Origin: Adiantum capillus-veneris
Lineage: Eukaryota > Streptophyta > Polypodiopsida > Polypodiales > Pteridaceae
Length of the DNA stretch: 64,000 nt
Direction of reading: 5' to 3'
Assembly (NCBI GenBank): GCA_014529385.2
Contig: CM043962.1
Span: forward strand, 48,308,598-48,372,597
Shown: piece after piece, positions 33,401 to 44,631 of the stretch
Layout: the number at the start of each line of letters is the position of its first letter
Position numbering within the stretch: position 1 is the stretch's first letter
The notes under the pieces: model-generated
The model's database searches: none
Seen by the model: only the letters and a program-made list of their open reading frames with translations
What the model was told of the DNA's origin: nothing
Made by a program: the position numbers and the translations under genes

Positions 33401-35286
33401 CTCAAATAGGGTCTAATGAAGATAGTCCTATATTTTAACAAAAAGAATTATCAAAATTTTTGAGTTACTGCTACGCGTGGACTTTCTCTAATCAGCAGAG
33501 CCTTTGCAAAGATTTTCTTACTCGTTAACAGTGAAGCCGACAATCAAAAGTTTCCCTATTTCTAATCACCAACGATACTCGCTCAGTGAAATAGTTACCT
33601 CCGATTGAGGTGGCCTCCAACCATGGATTTCATATTCACACAATCACGTGTGTTTTCTTGTGATCCCGATGTTCATTAAAAAATTTCTCAATTCACAACT
33701 CTTCACATTCCCAAAAAATGACTAGGTGACCTAAAGGCTACCAGACGATCCTGTCATGTCTGCTTGTCCCTCCAGCAGTAACCCTAACCCTTCAAAGCCC
33801 TCCGAGCAACAATCTTCCGAGTAACATTAAGGGCCCTCCAAGAAGTATCAAGGGCACTTCAAGCCCTAAAAAAAGTCATATGTTGGAAAAAAAAGCATGA
33901 AATTGGTGTAATGGTGAGGAGAGCTCCATTCTAGCAATAGAAATGAACCCCAAGCACTTACACCACCTAAAATTTCTATAAGGATGCTTCCTACCCAAAC
34001 CTTCTTCTACGTAGATAGACACCCAAGGGAGGTAGCTATTCATGGATGCTCTTATTGGGATAAAATGATGCAAAATAATGACATGGTAAAGCTCAAGGAT
34101 AAACCTCATGTTCTAGCTCTAGTGAGGTCTCTAGAGAGTGTGCCAAAAGGATGTCTAAGAGGATGGGCCATTGTTTACATAGGCCTCTCCAAACTTGGCG
34201 CCTCTTTGAAAATTTGGAGGGAATCTCAATCCCGCTGAGCAAATAAGAATTCTCAATTCCATCAGGTCAAAGTGTATTTGATGTTATTAACACTCCCATG
34301 GGGTGTTAATAACATGAGTTATGACCATTTTACACTTCATGTTGTTGAGCGTATTTTGAGAAACACACCGTTTGTGTAAATCTATATATATGGACATGAT
34401 GCATGATGTCAAAAGGGTGTGTGGATTTCTTTTGGTGGGTTTTTAGCTTGCTTTAGAAAGCACATGTACATGCAGTGCAAGTCACTAGTGCAAAGCTAGT
34501 TGTCAAGTTGCCTTGGGTGCCCGTAAGTGAGTTTTTTGAAGTGTCACTTGTAAATAACTAAAACTCATGTATAAACTAAAAAACATTAAGACAAATATAA
34601 TAAATTTTTAGGTTTTTTGATCATTGTGATTTCTTCTTGCTTTTTCATGCAGTTTTTTGCCCTTGACTAGCCCTTCATATGTGTAGTCACAAGCCATGGC
34701 AGCTTGCTGTTCGTGCCAATTTTTCACATAGAGGTGTAGAGATTTGAGATTTTTCACATAGAAGTGCCAATTTGCAAAAAATGTAGAGAACTTTTTAGGC
34801 TTGAAATAATCCATTTTAGATTTGTGATTTGGGAGATACAATTTATTTCCCCCATGGTACAGGATATGGCAACCCGTAGAGGTAGTTTGGTGTATGGTAG
34901 GTTTCCAAAGCTTTCTTGTTTGCTAGTGTGTCTAGACTAAAAATTGAAGTCTTTAAAAGCTATTTGGTGAAGGTGTAATCTCTATTTCTCAAGTGCATTG
35001 GTTGGTGTGTGTTATATATCCATGCCAGGGTAGATGCTTCCTAGTTTTGATGGTGGTCATTTGGGTGGGCGTGTGCTTGTAAATTCCCAAGGGATCACTT
35101 TCATTTGAGTTATGGTGTTGTGGGAGTTATTTTGATACCGTTTAACGTGCTAATCTTGTGTCTTGAGTGATATTGCGAGACATTTCTATAGAGGTGCCCT
35201 TTGCGCTTGTTTTTCCAACAATGTTTTGGTGTTTGCTGCCGAGGATCTTTTTAAAGTCACTTGTAGTTTATAGGTTTTGGTAGATA
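30402..35286. other. Long AT-rich stretch without a supported gene
   Basis: Only short, unrelated ORFs are found, none with a recognisable motif or compatible splice structure. About 32275-32440 matches 27300-27490 as a diverged direct repeat. A hairpin lies at 34281-34315. The rest may be very old repeat sequence. Confidence 0.4.
34281..34315. repeat. Perfect 13-bp inverted repeat with 9-bp loop
   Basis: ATGTTATTAACAC, a loop TCCCATGGG, then its exact reverse complement. It could form a hairpin or be a protein site. No gene is adjacent. Confidence 0.8.
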
Positions 35287-36363
35287 TGGGAAATTTTTTT
35301 CCTTATTTTCATGGTCTCAAGGGTGAAAATTCACAAATGTTTATGGAAGATTTGGAGTTACAATGCTTGCTTGCAGACAAGCAAGATCCTATCGTGGTCT
35401 TAAGGATTTTTTTTCTGTCTTTAAGAGGATGCAAGGACTTGGTTTAGGGAATATGAAGCTCAATTGCAAGCGGCTGAGCCTCCTCAAGTGATGATATACA
35501 ATGGAATACGACAAGCTTTTCTTAAGAAATTTCATAAGGTAGAAGACCCTGACAAGGTATGGCAATCTATCAAAAGTCTTTTTCAAGGTGAAAATCAAAG
35601 TGTGGAAGCTTATGTGTAGCAATTTGGTGAGCTATAGGAGAGATGGCGTGTTGTTTTAGGGGCTAAAAATCCTCCCATGTATTGAAGAAGAACAGGTTTC
35701 TTGAAAGTCTCAAAACTAGTCTACATTTCAAGGTAGAGTTAAAGCAGTCAAGGACATTTGATGAAGCAGTTGAAATGGAAAATATTAAAGAGTGGAAATA
35801 CACCATTTAAATCATCTTGGCATCAAGGGTGATCCTAAATTTGAATTGAGGACTATGGACTGACCACAGACACCTACGTGGGAGACAGTGATAGGGAATA
35901 ATGGATAGATAGCTCATGGTGTGTATCGTGCTACTTCAAGTGCCACTAAAGCTCTTCATAGGTATACGTAAGAGATGGTGGGACTTATGAAAAACCTTAG
36001 TGTGCATATGATGGGAGTGGAAGAGTTCAAGAATATACTCAAGGTTGCGGCTATGGAAGCTATGAAGCATGTGTGAGTGGTAGAGGGAGAGGCATGTATG
36101 GTAGAGGGGATACATTTCAATTCTATAAATCTGGTGAATGGGGTCATAAGAGCTCTCAATGTGACAAGTCAAAGATAGTTAGTGGTGATATTTTTCCTCT
36201 TCCTTCACAAATTATTTCTCAAGCTCAAGAGTATGTTATTGAGATCAAAGGGCAAGTAGGGACCAAGCAATTGACTGCTGAAGATAAGGGCAAGACAAAT
36301 GTTGTAAGCACAATCCGTTTGGAGAAGAATGAGACAATTCAAGAGCTATTTTCATGCCTATAG
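35287..36363 (+). pseudogene. Gypsy-3 gag, heavily decayed
   Basis: The plus strand opens with a short gag-like stretch (FFPYFHGLKGENSQMFMEDLEL) that quickly meets stops and frameshifts, with later pieces in all three frames. Near 36109-36160 a degenerate zinc knuckle is seen (FYKSGEWGHKSSQC), in which the first Cys is Tyr and the second is Ser. It belongs with the protease and RT remains just downstream. Confidence 0.6.
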
Positions 36364-36666
36364 GTAATAGGGTTACAAGAGATCATGACATGAGTGATGT
36401 AAATTCCAGCCATAATAGAGGAAAACAAGTTGAAACACGTAAAGGTAAAGAGAAGAAGAAAAGAAATCCCAAGAAGCATTACAATGCATCCAATTTACCT
36501 TTGGGATAAGGGAAACCAAATTATAGTTTAAGGGCTGATTTGGTGAGCGAAATTCTGATGCTATCTTTGGGCAACTCATGGAAATGTGTCCTAAGATAAA
36601 GAGGCAATGGAAGTATGTGGTCAACCCTATGAAGAAGGATCCTGCTAGGGAGTTGCTAGGGGGTCC

Positions 36667-37408
36667 ATGAGAGTCTACTCTTTGAATGAGCTACATGATA
36701 TATGCCCTATTGTGGATGCATGGCATAAGAGGAAGTGCATTGAAGAGACGTATATTGATGGAGGTGTAGGTATGCATTATCATTCAAGCTTGTGTATCAA
36801 AGTTGGGGCTCAACATGGTGAAGAATTTAGGCTTTGTATAAAGCTTGCAAAGCAATCAAGGGTAAAGTGTTTGGGAGCTATAAAGTACTTGGAGGTGGAT
36901 GTATTTGATGTTAAAGTGTTGGTCAATTTTCAAGTTATACCGTGGGCATTTTTGCATTCCCACTCATCCTTGGAAGACCAGGGCTACACACAACCAAAGC
37001 TATACAGGATTGGGGACACGGTACTATCACTCTCTACAATAGAAGGGGTGATAAGAAGAGGTTTTAATGGCTAGAAAGAAATATTTGGATGCTAATTTTG
37101 ATGAGCAAGATGATGAAGAAGATTATTCAAGTGAAGAAGAAGGCATTGGGGATGATGGCAATGAAGTGGAAGATAACAGTGATAGTGATGTAGATGTTTC
37201 TTCCTTGTTTCTTAAAGAAGATCATGATGAAATACAAATATTTCTTTGCCTTATGGAGAATGAGGATACCTTTTATCCTTATGATAAAGTTGAAGAGCTG
37301 ATACAACCCAAGGTTCAACCTAATGTCAAGCAAGAGCTGATTCAAAGCATGTTGACTTCGGCTCTGAGTATTCATGAGAAGGGTGAGTATATACACATGA
37401 TACAGTAG
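36667..37408 (+). pseudogene. Gypsy-3 protease region, decayed
   Basis: The first frame (to 37074) contains a retropepsin-like TYIDGGVGMHYHSS, so the catalytic Asp is kept within a DGG motif, and later VKCLGAIKYLEVDVFDVKV, a pattern common upstream of the IILGRPW motif; that final motif is missing. The adjoining frame (37067-37408) is very acidic (DEQDDEEDYSSEEE) and leads toward RT. No functional product is expected. Confidence 0.6.
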
Positions 37409-37534
37409 TTTCCAATTTTTTTCATCACTTCTTATGAGGAAAGTCAAGGCTCCAAAGAAGAGAAAATCCACATTCCAATCAAAGAAGGATCCCAATCCGT
37501 ACGCCAAAAGCTAAGAAGAATGGGATAGGTATAA

Positions 37535-38230
37535 CTTAATGCTTTTAAGGAAGAGGTAGACAAGCTTCTCAAAGCAGGTTTCATATGTCTTGTGAGTATT
37601 GTAGGATGGGTGTATCCTATTGTTTTCACACCCAAGAATTATGGAAAGTGGAGAATTTGTGTTGATTTTAAGCCTCTAAATGCATCCATGAAGAGAGATA
37701 CATACCCTCTTCCTTTCCTAGATGACATACTTGATTCTCTTGCAAGGTATGAGAGGTTTAGTGTATGCAATGGATTCTCTGGATTCAATGGACCTTGGCC
37801 TTAGAATATCAAAAGAAGACCATATTCAAAATGTGAAGTATATGTCTAGGTGGATTCCTTTGTCCTCTCTACTTCTTTATCCTCTACAACAAGTAGCAAG
37901 GTTGGATCCTCCACAATGGACAAGTGAATGTGAAGAGGTTTTTCAAGGTATCAAAGAGGTTCTTTTATCTCTTCTTGCTATGCAAGATCCTAATTGGGAT
38001 AAGGATTTTTATGTGAACCCATCAGTAGTAGCTGAGTATGCTATTAGGGCTATGCTTCTACAACGAGGTAAACACTCCCACTACATGAAGCCTACCTATT
38101 GTGCTAGCTGGGTGAAACTAGAGGTGGAAAGAGCATATACATAATTGGATCTCGTTATGGTGAGTGTTATTTATGCATGTAGAAGGTTTAGGCACTACCT
38201 GATTCCCAAACCTTTCACATTTCACTAGCT
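37535..38230 (+). pseudogene. Gypsy-3 RT/RNase H with internal deletion
   Basis: RT fingers/palm are present (GWVYPIVFTPKNYGKWRICVDFKPLN ends near 37680; then RDTYPLPFLDDILDSLA and FSVCNGFSGFN). The frame then breaks, and the next recognisable part is RNase H (DPPQWTSECEEVFQGIKEVL, DFYVNPSVVAEYAIRAMLLQRG, YACRRFRHYL). The segment holding the catalytic YxDD box has been deleted. The first RNase H Asp is replaced by Asn (YVNPS). Confidence 0.7.
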
Positions 38231-38740
38231 ATACTCTTCTACCTCAATTGGTGAGTAGCTTACATTATCAAGGAGACTCATGAAATGGATTGTGGAGCTA
38301 CATGAATTCCAATTCTCCTTTCTTGTTACTCTTCTACCTCACATTAGGAAAAGTTTGGACTCAAAAATGGGCCTTGTAAAAAATTCCAGGTCAGCTTAGA
38401 GAGAGATAATAAAAAGTCCCTAATTTCATTTTTGATATTCACTTTCAAAACAACTCGGATATCAGATTTGGGGGGTACGTTTATTAAAACTCTCAAAAAG
38501 TGTTCAAACAATGATAACATACGACGGCTCCGAATTAAACGCCGATTATCTCAATATATTGGATTTTTCAAAACTAAGATTTGGCGCTCAACAAGGTGCA
38601 TTGAATGTTATTCTTCTCCTTAGTTTCGGGTCTCTCTTGCTTTCTGCCTGCTTGCAGTCTCTTCCCTTGAGCTCTCTTATATTTGCTCCACTCTTGCGCT
38701 CTCCTCTGTTTTGAGCTTTCTCATTCACCAAGTCGTCTCA

Positions 38741-41553
38741 ATGTCATTATCATCTTCACACAGAACTCAGACGAGGAGTCAAAACGATGTGTATCATATG
38801 CATATTGAGTTGTCCAGAGAATACGAGCCCCTCCACAAGAATAATAAGCGAGGCATTCTTTCCGAAGATTCAAAAGAGAACTTCAAATTTCAAGGTAAAA
38901 AAAGTGTTGATCTTTGGGTGGATGGCAGGATATATCCTGAGCATCCTATCACCAACTCAACTCCACCGTTCAGAAACATAACGTCGTTGTTGAACTATGT
39001 AGGAGACAGCTATTCTGGTTTATATGGCTACACCAAGCATTTGGCGGCCAGAAGTGATATTCTTAAGCTTGAGAGAGACCTTGCACACAAAGAAAACTTT
39101 TGCTTGAAGCAAACTGTGACAGAGTGCGCTCAGCAAAACTGAAAGGCAAGGATGAAAGCATCACGCAGCTCACGCAGGATCTCAGAGAAAAAAATATTGT
39201 CTTGGGTCCTCGGTTAAGAGAACGACGCTTACGAGACATTGAACAGCTGAAGGTTGGTTCTGGGGGTTTGAAGAAGAGGGTTAACGCAATCAAGTAAGAT
39301 TATCATTCAAGCAGGTTTAATTCATCTTTACATTTGTAGTTTTATATCTTACTTTTCATATTTATGCTTAGATCGTTGCTACATCCTCAGTCAAATATTG
39401 ACAGCAACACACCAACTTCTTCAATTCCTTATGGTCTCATACTAAAACGCAAAGATGTCTCCGGACTTTTGGACGATAAGCGCTACTGCAAGATTGTTGC
39501 TAAGCAACTTGACACTCTTTTGAAACAGAATCAACTCCAAACACGTGATGTTCATTCAATTTTGGATGAAGCCGGAATATCCAACAAAGGTTATTCTACA
39601 ATTTTTAGGTATGTCTGGTGTTTGAATCAATTGTCTTCACCTGTCAAATCAAATGTCTGCAATTTTTAGGTATATTGGATATGTGTAGCATTTGAAAACT
39701 TGGAAATAGTCCATTTACTTAATTTTCTGTTTACAGAACTATGCAGCAACAAAGTAAGAAGTTCAATCTCAAGCACACGTTGCTGCCAAATCCTTTCTCC
39801 ATTCAAAAGACAAGACTGGAGGTCAACCAGGAAGTGCTTCGGACATTGGGCACTCCTTTTCACATTGAAGCAATGTACAGATTGCCATCAGCAGAGGAAG
39901 TGGTCTATGACAAATACAATAATATATTTTATGATTTAGTAGCTTTGCAGACATATTTTGTTCAATTGTTCGAGGTTTCTCAAGAGGAATGCAATGGAGT
40001 TTTGAAGTTTGTGTTTAAACTGGATGGGTGCGAGCTAGTGAAAGAGACAAAGGTTGAGCGTGTGACAATAACACTTATGAATAGAGCATTAGATGAAATC
40101 ATTGCTTCAAACGACCCTAGAAACTTTAGCGTGCAATCTGAAAACAATATTTTCTTATTAGCCACATTCAAGGTTTGATATCAACAAGTTTTTTCTTAAA
40201 AAAATGGTTAGACATGTTTCATTTGATTGGTTTGGTTTTCCCATTTCAGGTCCCTGCAGAGAATTTTGATATTCTTAACTGGGTTCTCCATCAAACAAGT
40301 ATTCCTGAAGTCATAAGTGAACAGAGAAATGGAAAGACACTCGATGTATTAGGCATGGGTTCATACACAGTAGAGTGGCATATGGCTGGAGATCTCAAAA
40401 CCCTAAAGTATATGTACAACATCTCAAAAGGAGCAACAAGTAAAATCACTTGTTTGTATTGCATGGGAGGAGTCATTGGTCTTGAAAAAAGAAATTGGAG
40501 GAGAGCACCGGATAGGCACTTGAAGGACCTTAACTTCCGCCCAGTGTTGGATATTCCACTATCCAGAGTACATATTTTCACGATGCATGCACTCTGCAGA
40601 ATCATTGAGAAACTTATGTTTTTGTACATTTGTTTTTCTTGGACCACTCAGCCAGCATCAACAAAACAAAGGGCTATATTATCATTGGAAACAGTTTTCT
40701 CAGATATGGGCTTGCATGGAGGACATGTGAAAATAGAGTAGGACGAGAAGAGGTCTAAGAATGGTCGAGATGTGCCAAAGAAGTTGTCTATTGGCGGTGT
40801 GAAAGCCCGTCTCTTCTTGTCGATGCCAACAAGTGGCAGACAATGCAAAAGCCAAAGTGCTCAGGAAAGGTTGACATTGAGATACAACCGGTGGAGAAAC
40901 CTGCACAATGCAGTGGTTGACCACGCAGACAATGGTGCAGCAAGGACTCAGAAAGCGAACGTGTGGAAAAGTTTGGATTCCATATTCAAGTTTTGTGAGC
41001 TCAATACTTGGAGAGATACTGACTATACATTGTTTCAAGACGCTCTGGAGACCTTCCATAGGTCTTTCATAGCTGCATGGACAAATCAACACATAACTCA
41101 TTACATCGTATATTACTTTATTTGATAAAATTGTGATTATATATTTACATATAAACAATAGGCTGGTCTTTTTTGCAGCATATCATATGCAAACACATGC
41201 CTTGGTTTGCTAGACAGTATGGTAGCTTGGCTATATGGTCTACACAAGGTATGGAGAAAACTCACTACCAAGCCCGTACTGGCTATTTCAGCCACACTCG
41301 TCACGGAGGTGGTGCAAACAAATCCAACAGTTTGGAGGAATTACATCAATGGACTTATCGAAAACTTATGCATAGAACACACCGAAAGGAATGTGTCAAA
41401 GACAGTCAGATTGGCCAAACAATGAGATTAGCAAGCAAACGACAGAAGAAGGAAATATGGGAGGCATCTTCTGCGGCATCGCGACATGCAGAGTGGCGAC
41501 TTCAAAAAGAACGCATTGGAACAACTTGGACAACTCCGACCCAAGTTGTTTGA
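38741..41553 (+). pseudogene. Transposase-like protein, KDZ-like DDE pattern, spliced
   Basis: Exons read about 38741-39293 (one frameshift near 39105), 39372-39608, 39737-40172, 40250-41107 and 41179-41553. All introns are GT-AG, 71-128 nt, and keep phase. The N-terminal domain has YHMHIELSREY and DLWVDGRIYPEHP, then a coiled coil. The core shows FKLDGCELVKE (Asp), WHMAGDLKTLKYMYN (Asp), CLYC, then VHIFTMHALCRIIEKL (His, Glu); this order resembles the C/D(2)H signature of cut-and-paste transposases. The C-terminal WSTQGMEKTHYQAR and SHTRHGG resemble the TQQGxE...RxTxR region of that group. A TAG at 40739-40741 and the frameshift make it a pseudogene. The family call is from memory of motifs. 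Confidence 0.6.
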
Positions 41554-41702
41554 GACTTCCTAAAGATAGCGCATTGTAACACAATATAATTTTTTGTGCC
41601 AAGAGAAGACAACCAGTCACAAAAATGAGAAACATAATGTACTCATTGTTTTGATAGAAAATGTACTATTTTTTGGCATCTACAATATACATTGGAGCTT
41701 CT

Positions 41703-43339
41703 CTATTCTTCATCTTCGTCAGGAAAAGTTACAAAATATTCTGGCCTTTTTGCCTGCTGTGTGTTATCGTCTTCTTCTTGCCTTGGTCTTTTGCAACCTA
41801 GTCCTGCAGGTTCGTTTGTTGACAGTACATTTGTCTCAATCTCCACAGCCACAAGAGATATTCCTTCAGTAGGCAGATGCGCAATTGGTTGTTTATTGAG
41901 AAACATAGCATGCTTGTCATACTCTATTAATTGCACAGGGTCAGTGATTCCGCATGCCAAACCATATGCTGCTTCGGTCAAAAAATAGCGACTACGCAAA
42001 CCATACATTCCTGGCCCTTGGCCAAACATATACAATGCGGCCTTTTTTTCTAAAAGCATTATTTTATCTGTGCTCCACCTAATGACGACCCCTCCTAAAT
42101 ATCTTGAAAGTGTTTTCAACGTCATCAAGGGTAGCTCCGCGTTGTCATTGGAGAAGGACGAATGGAAGACCAAAAAACTCAGATACTTAAGATTCTTTAA
42201 GTATTGGCCGAGAGAGGAATTCCTCCCTAAATCTCCCATGCCTCGTCCACGAGGGCGAGGAATGAAGGTGTCATCATAGACCACCAACTGCAACAAATTA
42301 AAGTTATGAAATGAGATAAGTAGAAACCAAAAAGGTAAGGCAAATAAAAAAAGATTACCTTCTGGTTTTCATCTTCCTCAAGTAAGTCGTCATTCCATAT
42401 GTTGATGCCGCCCTGACCTCCAGTGGGCACATTGGAGGTTGAGGCCAAAGATGATGAAGAAGTGCTTGCCTTACCCATTTCTTCAATCCCTAGCTTGTTT
42501 TGCACTTCCATGAACTCCTTTTCTGTTGGAAGCGTGCGTTCATACCTAGAAACATCATTGTAAATCATCACAAGTGCACTTGCGGGGTCAACGAACTCAT
42601 CGTCATTTACATGGGCATCTATAACAGAATACTTGTCGTGCTCAGGGTCAATGACAACATCATCCTCTTCGAGATTCTGTGCCACAATGGCAAGGCAATA
42701 GTCCTCTCGAAGGTCAAAAAGCTCCATAATGTCGTTAAGCATGACATACTGCAAATCACCAATAGGTATGGTAGGTAGAACACGAGTAGGCAAAGCACCC
42801 TCCTGAAGCTGGACTCCCTCTGAAACCTGCAAGGCAAGGCCTTCCCGAGACTTGGGCTCTTGACCCTCCCTAGTCTGATCCTCTAGCGAGGCCTTTGTAG
42901 CATCAACATGCTCATCCAAAATTAAATGCAAATATAAAATAAAACCTGCATAATAATCAGCCACTCAACACTTGCGGTTATGAAGTGTACACTTGTAGTC
43001 TGTTATCCGCAAGTGCACTGGCAGCTTAAGGAAACTCCTAGAAAATATGTGTTTCTTGGAGGAGTCTGAATTGATATCCTTCATGTGAACAAAATGAACT
43101 CCTTGTATCTCGACAGTGACACCGGATGTTTGCTCGTGGTTGGTCTGCTCAAAACCTGATAGGTAATGTTGCGCGGAGACAATCCACTCATGCAAAGAAA
43201 AATCTAGATTCAACATCGGCTTGATCTCTGTCTCGCGCTGCTGAAGCCCGATGCGGTATAGAAAATGAGATAGTTTGTCTTGGGGGGCATCCTTAGAGAA
43301 AGGTACTTCCTCCTCTGCTTCAACATTGAAGGGGTACAT
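41703..43339 (-). pseudogene. Unrecognised charged protein with bipartite NLS, spliced
   Basis: Reading from ATG 43339, the frame passes a TGA at 42967-42965, continues to 42359, and is joined across a 71-nt GT-AG intron (42358-42288) to the last exon (42287-41703). The middle is acidic and Gln/Glu-rich; the last exon has a folded-looking segment (LKNLKYLSFLVF, KAALYMFGQGPGMYGLRSRYF) and ends with KRPR and AKRP 11 residues apart, a bipartite nuclear-localisation-like motif, then an acidic tail. The T-rich stretch right after the TGA might hide another intron, which would remove the stop. No family is recognised. It shares a promoter region with the H3-like ORF. Confidence 0.55.
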
Positions 43340-44196
43340 AATGGAAATTCAAAAGTGAAGATAGATGAGAGAGCACAACATCCAAACAAAGGGCAAATGG
43401 GGGAGCAAGTCATATTTATAGGACTCTCGAGTACAATGATGACATCGATTGACGTGCATCATGGGGCTGACGTGATGATTACGCCACGTGTTAGCTGCCA
43501 TGAACGGTTGCGCCACAACGCGAAATTGGTGCCGCCAATCCAGAAAAGCACCGCTATCACGTTTTGGCGTGACAGCTTGTTGTCGCATCATAACGCGATA
43601 TGGCCAGTCCAGAGTACTCAGGTCCGCCTCCTCGCGTTGTACCGCGACGCCTTTTTGTCGTGCCACCCGTGCATCATGCAGTCGCCGTGATAATTACGCC
43701 ACGTGTCAGCCACCGTGCAACGGTCGTGCCACAACGCGAAACTGGTGTCCGTGCTCCACAAAAGCACCGCTATCGTGTTTTGGTGTGACAGTTGTTGTCG
43801 TGTCATAAAGCGATACGGCCAGTCCACAGTACTCAGGTCCACCTCCTCGCATTGTGCCGCGACATACCGTTGTTGCTAGGGCAACCCGTTGGGAACCTTC
43901 TTTCCTCGTCGTGCCACACCGCGAATAGGCAGTGCCACTAATTTTGGCACCACCAATATCTCTTGAGTCCCGATGTGCCACGTGGTGCATAATCATTATT
44001 CTTGCACGCTTCCCGTCATACCTCGCAATGTCATGATTAATGCAGCCGCCAGTTCTCATTATACTTATTCCGCTAATATAAACACCCCCTCCCCCCCCTT
44101 TTTTTCTCATCGTTTTTTCCGAAGTGTCTCTAGTCACTCTGCGTTTTTACCCACATCCAGATTTCCATATTTCCTCGCATTCTCCTCGTTCAGGTC
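43340..44196. promoter_or_regulatory. Divergent promoter between the minus-strand gene and the H3-like ORF
   Basis: The 857-bp gap between two head-to-head starts has a TATA box for each side: TATAAATA on the minus strand (43413-43420, about 75 nt before its ATG) and TATAAA on the plus strand (44077-44082, about 115 nt before ATG 44197). Between them are three G-boxes, CACGTG, at 43485-43490, 43700-43705 and 43979-43984, and a tandem CG-rich repeat. Shared control of the two genes is an inference from this layout. Confidence 0.55.
43471..43890. repeat. Tandem CG-rich promoter repeat, two ~215-bp units
   Basis: Unit 1 starts at 43471 (CGTGATGATTACGCCACGTG) and unit 2 at 43686 with one base changed in that string. 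Later shared strings include GCCACAACGCGAAA, AAAAGCACCGCTATC and GGCCAGTCCA, so the units align over most of their length. Each has one G-box. The segment is far richer in CpG than its surroundings. Confidence 0.85.
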
Positions 44197-44631
44197 ATGG
44201 CCCGCACAAAGCAAACAACAAGGAAGGTTTATCTTGGCCAGTCTGGTCCGCAGGGCCAGGCTAGCTCATCTACAGTGCAACCGTCAACATCGCAGGTGAT
44301 TCCGGGCAAGACCATGCCGCACTTACGGGCAACAATGCGAAGAAGAAGATACGAGCAGAATAGGAGCATTCTACTCAAACTTCTTAAGCTCCAAAAGCAC
44401 ATTTCATTGGAAATACCTAAACTGCCATTCCAGAGAGTTGTTCGCGAGATTTGCGAGCAACACAACCTGAATTTCCGGTGGTCTTGAAGTGCAATGGGGT
44501 GCTTGCACGAGGCCGCCGAGGATTTTTTTGTAGAGATTTTCCAGGACAGCTACATTCTCTCGGCCCACGCCAATAGGACAACATTGATGCCGCGAGACAT
44601 CAGCACACTTCACCTTCTCAGGTTCAGGTAG
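44197..44631 (+). pseudogene. Divergent histone H3-like ORF
   Basis: The 144-codon frame begins MARTKQTTRK, matching the H3 N-terminal tail through Lys9 except for Ala7 to Thr. After a divergent linker, the histone fold follows H3 without gaps: LPFQRVVREI (alpha-1), a loop ending NFRW, SAMGCLHEAAEDFFVEIFQD and AHANR (alpha-2), then TLMPRDIS (loop 2/alpha-3), ending close to where H3 ends (TAG 44629-44631). A TGA at 44485-44487 replaces the first alpha-2 Ser-equivalent codon, a one-base change from TCA. Ser10 and the Lys14-Lys27 region are not conserved, so this is neither a normal H3 nor a recognisable CENH3. A TATA box and G-boxes lie upstream. Confidence 0.8.

Noticed and set aside
36073-36363. 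Functional zinc-knuckle protein
   Set aside because: Two of the three Cys ligands are replaced and the frame is embedded in decayed gypsy sequence.
44485-44487. Selenocysteine reading of the TGA in the H3-like ORF
   Set aside because: Land plants lack the selenocysteine machinery, and the position is Ser in H3.
44197-44631. Canonical histone H3 gene or CENH3 of the host
   Set aside because: The fold is too diverged, residues from 10 to about 45 do not align, and it lies between transposon genes with an in-frame stop.
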